From positions 3,747,998 to 3,811,997 of the forward strand of contig NC_135560.1 in NCBI RefSeq assembly GCF_964340395.1: a stretch of DNA of 64,000 bases. Reading direction: 5' to 3'. The translations under genes and the position numbers were made by a program. The notes beneath the pieces were generated by a model. The model was not told the origin of the DNA. It searched no databases and worked only from the letters and a program-made list of their open reading frames with translations. This DNA comes from Glandiceps talaboti (taxonomy: Eukaryota; Hemichordata; Enteropneusta; Spengelidae). Positions 49,516 to 60,114 of the stretch are shown here, piece after piece; the first letter of the stretch is position 1; each line of letters begins with the position of its first letter.

Positions 49516-50670
49516 GTAATACGGTGAACGCGTATAGAAATAAATCTTACACTTTTCTAGGTGCTGCATTTCTAATTTTCCCTCTATTCAAATAGCACAA
49601 GACCTAGGAGAGAGCTGTCAAGTACTTGCAGAAAAGAATGTCTGATATTCCATTTGAAAAACAAAGATCTGAAGAACAAAAGTCTGTCTATCAGGGTTTT
49701 TAAATATTTTGGTTTGTATTTATCAATAATAGTTAATTGATAGTTTGGACAGCATGATTGGTTGTTTAATTGTTTTCGTGGTAAATGGTTGGTTGTTTAA
49801 TTATTTGCATGTAACTGATTGGTTGTTTAATTGCATATTAACCGATTGGTTGTTTAATTTTTTGCATAGTAACTGAATGGCTGTTTAATTGTTTGCATAG
49901 TAACTGATTGGTTGTTTAATTGTTTGCATAGTAACTGTTTGGTTGAATGAAATTAGGATTCACATCATTTGATCAAAACAGCAAGTTACCGTCTACGTGG
50001 GATAACCAAGGTAATGTGGACTTTCACTTGTTCCGAACCTCGCCAATCATCATTCCCATAGCAACGGAACTTTCGTTAAAGTCATTTTTTCCATAAGGTG
50101 TAAGATCACCCAAGAATATTGATCAAAAGTAGACGTGTCTGAATAAAGATCAGATTACTCTCCAAACAGACCAGGTAACATTCCCGAGATTTAGAAAACT
50201 TTAGTCATCTTAATAAATTCCCAAAATTAATCTTTATGAAAGTCATTCAAATTCATTATGATAAATCTTCTTTTGTTTCATAGTAGAGTTGTTGAACGTC
50301 TCCTGCCATACATTAACAGTTATTATTTCTCCATGGTCGTCTTTTCAGTTCCAGTGAGCGTCAAATAAATCTCGGTCATTGCTTGGAAAGTAATTGGTAT
50401 GTCTTCTCGAAATCTGAGCGAGTTTCCACATGGCGCGTAAAGCTACTTAGTCACTTTGAATCGTACTGGCATAGATCATAGACTGACTTAGGTCTATGTG
50501 TCGTGGGTTACAAATGTATACTTCGCTAACATTAAGAAACGGCAAGGCTTCTGTAAATCATTAGACAACACTTATGTCGTATAGTTGTCCAATTTGGTTA
50601 GTATGTGGTCAGTTACACCAACATATTTTCATTTCTATTTGGAAGATAGGTACATGAAGTTTCACTGGGG

Positions 50671-50899
50671 GTGTTGTGTTGTGTTGTGTTGTGTTGTGTT
50701 GTGTTGTGTTGTGTTGTGTTGTTGTGTTCTGCTCTGTTGTGTTGTGTTGTGTTGTGTTGTGTTGTGTTGTGTTGTGTTGCGTTGCGTTGCGTTGCGTTGA
50801 GTTGCGTTGTGATGTTTGTGTTGTGTTGTGTTGTGTTGTGTTGTGTTGTGTTGTGTTGTTGTGTTGTGTTGTGTTGTGTTGTGTTGTGTTGTGTTGTGT
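50671..50899. repeat. (TGTTG)n pentanucleotide array
   Basis: About 45 copies with a few GCGTT and TCTGC variants. It is the reverse complement of the AACAC arrays nearby. Confidence 0.95.
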
Positions 50900-51137
50900 A
50901 CTATGGGTACACTGTTGACACACTTGTCCTAACATCATAACATAATTATATCCTTAATGACAATGACATTATGTGTTATTGTGCCGTCAATATTTTACTG
51001 TCTGTGCGATAAAATCTGTCGCAAGCTTTGGGTGATTAGACATTGCACCTATATATACAGCCCTACACAGGAAACTAATGAACCATTGTCTGAATACACT
51101 ACATACAACACTGCATTAGTACTACTAACATGGCAAC

Positions 51138-51333
51138 AGAACGCAACGCAACGCAAAGCAACACAACACAACACAACACAACACAACACAACACAACACA
51201 ACACAACACATCACACCACATCACATCACATCACAGCACAGCACAACACAACACAACACAACACAACACAACACAACACAACACAACATAACATAAGATA
51301 ACATAACATAACATAACATAACATAACATAACA
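51138..51333. repeat. (AACAC)n pentanucleotide array
   Basis: It starts with AACGC copies and ends with AACAT copies, so variants are ordered along the array. It faces the TGTTG array across a 238-bp spacer. Confidence 0.95.
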
Positions 51334-51668
51334 CGTCATGATTGATCAACTCGTCAATATACAAAAACACTTCAAACTTCGTACTGAAGCTGTCATTGGT
51401 GACAATCAATTAACATGACCATTCTTTAAATAGACCTACTATGGCCCGCACGTTACAGCGCGTGCAGAGACAATGTTGCAAGAACCATTGCACCTTTGAT
51501 ATTTCGAGCAATGAACATCTATTCTGCGCATTGTGACGTTTTCGACTGATTCACTTAGTACTGTATGCTGACATGAATTCAATCCGATAATAACTTAACT
51601 ACTGATGTTATTTAAATATTTTGGTTTGTATTTATCAATAATAGTTGATTGATAGTTTGGACAGCGTG

Positions 51669-51955
51669 ATTGGTTGTTTAATTGTTTGCATAGTAACTGA
51701 TTGGTTGTTTAATTGTTTGCATAGTAACTGATTGGTTATTCAATTATTAATAGTAACTGATTGGTTGTTTAATTGTTTGCATAATAACTGATTGGTTGAT
51801 TAATTGTTTGCATAGTAACTGATTGGTTGTTTAATTGTTTGCATAGTAACTGATTGGTTGTTTAATTGTTTGCATAGTAACTGATTGGTTGTTTAATTGT
51901 TTGAATAGTTACTGATTGGTTGCTTCATTATTTGCATAGTAATCGATTGATGGTT
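51669..51955. repeat. 31-bp minisatellite with CCAAT and octamer-like motifs
   Basis: Unit: GATTGGTTGTTTAATTGTTTGCATAGTAACT, about nine copies (six in unit 1 at about 49750-49945). Each carries an inverted CCAAT box and a TTTGCAT octamer-like core. Confidence 0.9.
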
Positions 51956-51979
51956 GACGGAATTTGTTTGGCCGTCAGA

Positions 51980-52030
51980 CGGAACCAATGATTAGTTAAC
52001 TTTGGTGATGGGATATATAACCATCTGGGA
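51980..52030 (+). promoter_or_regulatory. CCAAT/TATA promoter-like pair downstream of the 31-bp array
   Basis: CCAAT at 51985-51989 and TATATAA at 52014-52020, directly after the CCAAT-rich minisatellite. Spacing would allow a start near 52045. No ORF beyond about 10 codons follows, so any transcript would be non-coding. Tentative. Confidence 0.25.
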
Positions 52031-52844
52031 AACTGGCTGACTGATTGGCGACTTCACTATATTGTTGTTATGTTATTTCATCCATGAGTTGGATCGGTCA
52101 AGACAGTAACCGTATTTAACCTTAGTTATTTTCTACTAGAATACATTGAATGAAATTAGGATTCACATCATTTGATCAAAAGAACAAGTTACCGTCTACG
52201 TGGGATAACCAAGGTAATGTGGACTTTCACTTGTTCCGAACCTCGCCAATCATCATTCCCATAGCAACGGAACTTTCGTTAAAGTCATTTTTTTCCATAA
52301 GGTGTAAGATCACCCAAGAATATTGATCAAAAGTAGACGTGAATAAGGATCAGATTACTCTCCAAACACACCAGGTAACATTCCCGAGATTTAGAAAACT
52401 TTAGTCATCTTAATAAATTCCCAAAATTAATCTTTATGAAAGTCATTCAAATTCATTATGATAAATCTTCTTTTGTTTCATATTAGAGTTGTTGAACGTC
52501 TCCTGCCATACCTTAACATTTGTTATTTCTCCATGGTCGTCTTTTCAGTTCCAGTAAGCGTCAAATAAATCTCGGTCATTGCTTGGAAAGTAATTGGTAT
52601 GTCTTCTCGAAATCTGAGCGAGCTTCCAGATGGCGTAAAGCTACTTAGTCACTTTGAATCGTACTGGCATAGATCATAGACTGACTTAGGTCTATGTGTC
52701 GTGGGTTACAAATGTATACTTCGCTAACATTAAGAAACGGCAAGGCTTCTGTAAATCATTAGACAACACTTATGTCGTATAGTTGTCCAATTTGGTTAGT
52801 ATGTGGTCAGTTACACCAACATATTCTCATTTGTATTTGGAAGA

Positions 52845-52980
52845 TAACACAACAGAACACAACAGAACACAACACAACACTGCACAACACAACACAACAC
52901 AACACAACACAACACAACACAACACAACACTGCACTGCACAACACAACACAACACAACACAACGCAACAAAACATAACAC
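52845..52980. repeat. (AACAC)n array, second macro-unit
   Basis: About 26 pentanucleotide copies with AACAG and TGCAC variants. A further short array lies at 53221-53262. Confidence 0.95.
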
Positions 52981-54220
52981 GTCATGATTTATCAACTCGT
53001 AAATATACAAAAACACTTCAAACTTCGTACTAAGATGTCATTGGTGACAATCAATTAACAGGACCTTTCTTTAAATAGACCTACTATGGCCCGCACTGTA
53101 CAGCGCGTGCAGAGACTATGTTGCAGGAACCATTGCACCTTTGATATTTCGAGCAATGATCATCTATTCTGCGCATTGTGACGTTTTCGACTGATTCACA
53201 TAGTACTGTATGCTGAGGTACACAACACATCACAACACAACACAACATAACTACATAACATAACGTCAATATACAAAAACACTTCAAACTTCGTACTAAA
53301 GCTGTCATAGGTGACAATCAATTCACATGACCATTCTTTATATAGACCTACTATGGCCCGCACGTTACAGCGCGTACAGAGACTATATTGCAGGAACCAT
53401 TGCACTTTTGATATTTCGAGCAATGAGCATCTATTCTACGATTTGTGACGTTTTCGACTGATTCACTTAGTACTGTATGCTGACATAAGAAATATAATAA
53501 ATAAATATTATGAATTCAATCCGATAAGTATTTAACATAACTACGAATGTGACCATCCTTAGTAATTATCTTGCGGTTTAACTTAATCTACCGATCAACA
53601 ATGGCAAATTATCTGGTTCCAATATGTTAGAAGTACTCGTATTAAAATGTACGAATAAGCCATTTAGATGATTCAAACCTTACAACAAGATAGAAATAGC
53701 GGAACGTTTCTTGTATGCATACTATTCATGCCATAAACTAGCAATGTTGTGATATTCACTTTTCTTGATTTTAGTTACTTCTATAAATTCCGCTTATCTC
53801 AAAAATTCAGAATTTGATGTCAATTATGATGTCCCTACAATACACAATAAACTAACTGGACAAACACACGACATGTTCAATTATACGTGTACTAGGAGAT
53901 AAATAACATACAATGCTATTAAACTTGAACGTGGGCTTTATTTTCGAGTCGTGGTAACACTGCGTCCTCACCCAAAACCACAGGCAGGTGAGAAAGATGC
54001 TTACCGTTCCAAAATACAATGCTGTGTCAGAATTCTTTAAGATTGGTCAGCCTTCGAACCTCAGACAATTGGTCGTTACTATAATTAAATCACAATAAGT
54101 CACACATAGCAAATATACATAAACGAACGTCATAAGCTAACAACAGGTCATGCATAGTTATGAGCGTCCTGGAACATGGAACAAAGGACCGGACACTGTG
54201 TCTTGAACAACATGTCTAGG

Positions 54221-54530
54221 CATACGAGATAGTACCTTGTATTGTATTGACATACGAGATAGTACTTAGTATTGTATTGACATACAAGATAGTACCTAGT
54301 ATTGTATTGTATTGAAATACGAGATAGTACCTAGTATTGTATTGTATTGTATTGAAATACGAGATAGTACCTAGTATTGTATTGAAATACGAGATAGTAC
54401 CTAGTATTGTATTGTATTGAAATACGAGATAGTACCTAGTATTGTATTGAAATACGAGATAGTACCTAGTATTGTATTGTATTGTATTGAAATACGAGAT
54501 AGTACCTAGTATTGTATTGACACGTATTGA
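54221..54530. repeat. Nested 30 + 5n bp minisatellite
   Basis: Nine units start at 54221, 54251, 54281, 54316, 54356, 54386, 54421, 54451 and 54491. Each has TACGAGATAGTACCTAG followed by two to four copies of TATTG. Unit length changes only in steps of five. Confidence 0.95.
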
Positions 54531-55569
54531 AGTATAAACTATATTCCTTCTTTTACTAGGTATTGCGAAATGTAAAATCGTGTTGTGTCTGAAATCATGT
54601 CGTCAATTCGGTATTAAATACGTTCTTTATCACAAATTCAAACACTGTTATTTTAAATTCATGCCACTTTGATGTTTGCGAGGAGTAACATAGCATTGCT
54701 ATTCTATTTATGTTCTACGAAAAAGGATAAATCATGAACGATCTTAATTGCTTTCTTTCCGACGTCTATGAACACGGTATGTGACTTTTATATATCTATA
54801 ACTTTATGATAACAGATTGACAACTCAAGTAGCATTGACAAAGTAATTGATAAAAGTCAGCAATTTCGACATTCGTTGAAGTGATTCTCAGGTAGCAGGT
54901 GCAAATGGCATCGTTTAAAGAATCTTAAAGTATACAATCAATATTTTGAAAACGTTTGTATTTGGAATGATTTAGTCATTGCGTATTTTACAACGCTCCC
55001 GTTATGATGTAAACTGGTGTCGTTGTCTTGTTCATTGTAATGCAAAGGACAAATTCAATCCACTTGTCACGGTTTACAAAATGAATTCCTAATTAACTAT
55101 CTATTTTTTACGATTCTTGCAGACATGTATGCTTGCAATGCACAATATACCAGGTGACTATTATTGATTGATGCCAAGCACAGAGAATAATCAGTCCACC
55201 GTATGTCTGATTTATGATCAAACACCCACACTTATCACTCATCGCCTTATTAAATTGGAAAGCGATAGATATATGTTAATTAATTTATGAGTTCGGTGCC
55301 ACCTGGAACATGTGCGGCTTCCCTTTCAACTAACGAGTTTGCCAAACCTTTAACTGTGATGGTAAACGGGGAATTACGGTCTAGTTCACGTAATGGTACT
55401 TGCAATGCAGTGCATTTTGACAAAAATTTCAAGTTACATGCCTTAATAATTTATTTAGTATATTTATAGGCTAATTTCTTATACGTGCGTTTAATCACAA
55501 CTCTAGTAGTAATTTAAAGAAACATGGACAAGATATGAAATTGTTTTTACGATGTTTTTGTTTGAAATG

Positions 55570-56510
55570 AAAGATGTCTAAGATTACAAGTAACCATTTG
55601 ATCTGTAGCTTAGCAGTTAGTTAAATCTAAAATTACTAATAACCATTTGATCTGTAGCTTAGCAGTTAGTTAAATCTAAGATTACTAATAACCATTTGAT
55701 CTGTAGCTTAGCAGTTAGTTAAATCTAAGATTACTAGTAACCATTTGATCTGTAGCTTAGCAGTTAGTTAAATCTAAGATTACTAGTAACCATTTGATCT
55801 GTAGCTTAGCAGTTAGTTAAATATAAGATTACTAGTAACCATTTGATCTGTAGCTTAGCAGTTAGTTAAATCTAATATTACTAATAACCATTTGATCTGT
55901 AGCTTAGCAGTTAGTTAAATCTAAGATTACTAGTAACCATTTGATCTGTAGCTTAGCAGTTAGTTAAATCTAATATAACTAATAACCATTTGATCTGTAG
56001 CTTAGCAGTTAGTTAAATCTAATATTACTAGTAACCATTTGATCTGTAGCTTAGCAGTTAGTTAAATCTAAGATTACTAGTAACCATTTGATCTGTAGCT
56101 TAGCAGTTAGTTAAATCTAAGATTATTAATAACCATTTGATCTGTAGCTTAGCAGTTAGTTAAATCTAAGATTATTAATAACCATTTGATCTGTAGCTTA
56201 GCAGTTAGTTAAATCTAAGATTACTAATAACCATTTGATCTGTAGCTTAGCAGTTAGTTAAATCTAAGATTACTAGTAACCATTTGATCTGTAGCTTAGC
56301 AGTTAGTTAAATCTAAGATTATTAATAACCATTTAATCTGTAGCTTAGCAGTTAGTTAAATCTAAGATTATTAATAACCATTTGATCTGTAGCTTAGCAG
56401 TTAGTTAAATCTAAGATTATTAATAACCATTTGATCTGTAGCTTAGCAGTTAGTTAAATCTAAGATTATTAATAACCATTTGATCTGTAGCTTAGCAGTT
56501 AGTTAAACCA
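55570..56510. repeat. 49-bp minisatellite, 19 equal units
   Basis: TAACCATTTGATCTGTAGCT starts at 55591 and last at 56473; 882 bp is exactly 18 x 49, so there are 19 units and no net length change. Differences are mainly at ATTACTAGTAACC versus ATTATTAATAACC. No ORF. Confidence 0.97.
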
Positions 56511-56524
56511 ACTAAATGATTAGG

Positions 56525-57610
56525 CGATGTTGGTGCACCCAATAAAGTGCCATTAATATCAGCATAGTAGAAAAATTCACGTGCATAAACTTGTTAAGTA
56601 TATATGGGCAATTTATTCTCTTTCTCGGGCAAACGTCAACCTGAATATAATACTACAGGTATGTTGTGTAAGTATTTAAAATTAGAGAAATGGACTAAAG
56701 ATGGCAGATATTCCTTAACTGTGTAAGCTTGCATTGTAAAACTTATTGATATCACCCAAATATCAATATTCTAATATTTCAGAGAATGACGAACTATAGT
56801 CAAATTTATTTTATCTTGATAACATTGACGAATTTTAGGTCCACAAATTAGGGCTGTGCAAGGTACTCAGTGCGATAACTGCATAGTATACGACAGTATT
56901 AATAAACATCACGAAAGACTACCACACGTAGTTTTGGATTGAAAACAACAACTTTTTAAGATCAAAGAAAATACGTGTACAGAGGCTACACGTTGATTAA
57001 ATATGGATGGAGTTTGCTCGGAATAAAATCCAGATGTGACAGTCGCAGAACTTCCTTTATGACATCACAATGAAATAATACATGTCAAAGGTCAACAAAG
57101 ATAGTATACTCTTTCCGCTAAGCTCTTATTATTATGATTACTAGTACAACTAGAATGGAGCAAATGATATCATTTTGAAATGTGTAATTGGATTCTGGTC
57201 TTGATAGAAGCTTTATTAATCGTCCAACCGTCCTTTCTTTGTTGTAAAGAAATCCAATCTAAATTATTTCTTTGTTATCTCATATCTTCATCAATACAAC
57301 TCGGATTTCACGATATCTAAATTAATAAAGTCTATTCAGCTAATCATGACTCTTTAAGTCTTCGGTCTAATTCACTATTCTCAATTCTATGCCCATTTTC
57401 TTTCCTTTCAGCATTCAAGCTAGCCTTTAAATAACTTCGAACCAATAGACTTCTTTATTACTTAAAGAAAAATACCAAACTTGTGATAGCGCAATTCGAA
57501 TCAGAAAGTAATTTGAAACAAATGCTATACTACTCAGTGTCACGAAATAAATAGACTCATACATTAATACCTGTTTAGATGTTGTCTTATCAAACGTCGT
57601 TCACCTAATT
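56525..57610. other. No recognised feature
   Basis: AT-rich unique sequence between the 49-bp array and the compound microsatellite. Confidence 0.6.
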
Positions 57611-57613
57611 TCA

Positions 57614-57740
57614 ATACATACATACATACATACATACATACATACATACATACATACATACATACATACGTACGTACGTACGTACGTACGTACGTACATA
57701 CATACATACGACTGACAGGTAGAAGAGTAGACAGACAGAT

Positions 57741-57784
<44 letters not shown>

Positions 57785-57880
57785 CACGCTCACTCACTCA
57801 CTCACTCACTCACCCACCCACTCAGACACACATACACGCACATGCGCGCGCACACACACACACACAAGCAAGCAAGCAAG
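57614..57880. repeat. Compound tetranucleotide microsatellite
   Basis: In order: CATA, CGTA (57669-57696), CATA, CAGA (57729-57783), CTCA (57789-57813), CA (57852-57865) and CAAG copies. At least six different short units lie side by side. Confidence 0.95.
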
Positions 57881-57889
57881 CACAATTGG

Positions 57890-59310
57890 GTATATTTTAA
57901 ATGTGTATATGCGTCAATTCGACATGGTTTGGTTAATAAGAACGATATTATTGGTTTGACAGATGTAAGTTTTACACTATTGTACCTAGAAGGATATATT
58001 TGACAATTGCTGGAAGAGAAACGTAGAAATGATATTGCCCTTAGAGTGACATGAACTCGTAACTTTTACAACTTAGCAATGGGCAAAAAAGAACATGTAC
58101 AGTAAATCGATTAAATGTAGCCCATTCCGTTAATGAAATTCACTGACATATTCGTTATTGAAGATATCAACCGCAGCAAAGTGGAACAGATGACACTATT
58201 CAAACTTCAAGTCCCTTTCTACACACAATGAATAGCTGTCTTTCAGCCTGCGGATTTTAACAATTTTCAATTTCGATCATAATGAATTGGTGAAGACGAG
58301 TATCACAGCTTTCCCCTGATGAATACTGGTCCATATGTGCCACTCAAACCACAATACCCTATTTATTGGATGTAACTGTACTTTAGACTTATTTACTGCT
58401 GTTATTTAAAGCCATAAGACGTACTTCTCATTCCAACAACTGTAATTTGGCTTAAACCTACATATAATCTGATAAGGTACTTTATAATCTACATCTATGG
58501 TGAGCTTATTCAATTACATTATTAATCCAATTTTCATTGCCGTTACGTACTTCCAGGAAATGAATTCGTTTTTTTTTCACATACTACATGTTCAAAGTAC
58601 GGAGAACAATGGTTTTGCATTTTATGTAGTGGTTAACGTAGCTTAATCAAAGCAATTTACAGAAACTAAAGTCGTTTATTACTGACTAGAGTACCACTCA
58701 CCTTTATTCAATAGCGTTACAGCATCTGTTTGCTCTTTAAAATTTCGCCAGATGTTTGTTTACGTTCAGTAATTTTGATAACAGTGTAGAGATTTACCAG
58801 TGGTTGATAATCACCAGTGTACTTAGCAAGTGCACTCAAAAGGTGTATAGAGGGAAATCAAATGACAGCTGTGAGATGCCAGAAATTGGTATACGTGTAG
58901 TTTATTTCAGTCGTATGTATAAAACATAAATCGCTCAAATAGAACATAAAAGAATATTAGAATTCATTGGATGATTTTCATTAAGGAAGTCCATTGCAAT
59001 ACGGTCGCAGAACTACTTGATGTCACTGGTTTTTAGAAGATTACTTGTGCCCTTATATGTAATTCAGATAACCATGAGGATGTCATTTGACCCCTCTGAC
59101 CTGTTTTATTCGATAAACGATGAATGCTAATGTGTTACAAAATTGATTAAAGAATGCCACATGTTGATGCATGTCTTGTCATTTACATTTGATTTTTATC
59201 CAATCTGGCCAACACAGAAAATATTACCTTTCAAATAATAAGTTGATATGAGTCCAGTAGAGATTTATTAATCACAGACATCGAGGAATGATAGACGTCT
59301 GATTTCTACG
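57890..59310. other. No recognised feature
   Basis: AT-rich unique sequence with short chance ORFs only. Confidence 0.6.
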
Positions 59311-59314
59311 TTAT

Positions 59315-60111
59315 CCAACCAACCAACCAACCAACCAACCAACCAATCAATCAATCAACATGATTGATTAGTCCACAATCCGTTGTCCTTCTGTCAGTCA
59401 CTCATCCTATACAACTAAATAGTCATATACACACGACAATTAATCATCCCTCCAACCAATCAGATTTCCCCTCCCACGATCAATTAGTTACCCTCCTATC
59501 AATCACCATATCCCCCCGTTGACCAATTAGTCATCCCTTTAGTTATCCATGCTTTCTCCTCCTCACGACAAGTAGTCACCACATCCATCGGTGAGTCATA
59601 CTCCCCACGACCAATTAATCACCACTCCTATCAATCAGCCATACCCACTCTCGACCATTTGGTCGCCCCTCCAATCAAGCTCTCATTCTTCATCGTCTTG
59701 ATCAATTGGTCACTCCTCAAATCAATCAGTCATACTTCCTCCCCACGACCAATTAGTCTCACCTCCAATAAATCAACCATACTCCATTCCTCCTCACGAC
59801 CAAATAGTAACCCTTTCTATGAATCAGTCATACTCTCTCCTCCTTAGAACCATTTAGAAACCCGTCCAATCAATGAGCCACGCTTCTCCTCTCCCCTCGA
59901 CCAATCAATAACCCCTCCAACCAATCAGCCATACCTAGTCTCTTCCCACGACCAATTAGTATCCCCAACCAATCAGCCATACCCAATTAATTTAGTCTTC
60001 CAGTCAATCAGCCTGTCCATCAATTGTTAATCGGTCGATCATTTTATTAGTTAGCCCATCGTCCAATCATTCAACCAACCAACCAACCAACCAATCAACC
60101 AACCAACCAAC
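59315..60111. repeat. Decayed 44-51 bp minisatellite flanked by (CCAA)n
   Basis: CCAA runs at 59315-59358 and 60069-60111 enclose a degenerate repeat of CACGACCAATTAGTCACC, CCTCCAATCAATCAGCCATA and CTC. Copies of CGACCAATT start near 59608, 59652, 59698, 59746, 59797, 59847, 59898 and 59949. Confidence 0.75.
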
Positions 60112-60114
60112 CTA

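Larger units (their letters stand above)
49700..51600 (+). repeat. Macro-repeat unit 1 (about 1.9 kb)
   Basis: Order: AAATATTTTGGTTTG start; a 31-bp minisatellite (about 49750-49945); a 700-bp unique block (49947-50655, ATGAAATTAGGATTCACATC onward); a TGTTG pentanucleotide array; a 230-bp spacer; an AACAC array; a 240-bp block (51345-51575) ending TGTATGCTGACAT and then GAATTCAATCCGATAA. The same order recurs from 51610. Confidence 0.9.
51610..53520 (+). repeat. Macro-repeat unit 2 (about 1.9 kb)
   Basis: It repeats unit 1: a longer 31-bp minisatellite (51669-51955), about 190 bp not present in unit 1 (51957-52145), the 700-bp block (52150-52845), an AACAC array (52845-52980), and the 240-bp block twice (52990-53215 and 53268-53487) with a short AACAC array between. 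It ends with GAATTCAATCCGATAA, as unit 1 does. Confidence 0.9.

Noticed and set aside
50585-51409. Overlapping ORFs rich in CCVVLCC or HNTTQHNTTQ
   Set aside because: A pentanucleotide array reads open in several frames; no protein signal.
55591-56521. tRNA-like A-box motif in each 49-bp unit, considered as a pol III repeat
   Set aside because: No B box (GGTTCGA) in the unit; resemblance limited to about 15 bases.
55591-56521. CRISPR-like array of 49-bp repeats
   Set aside because: Units are contiguous with no spacers, and the window is eukaryotic.
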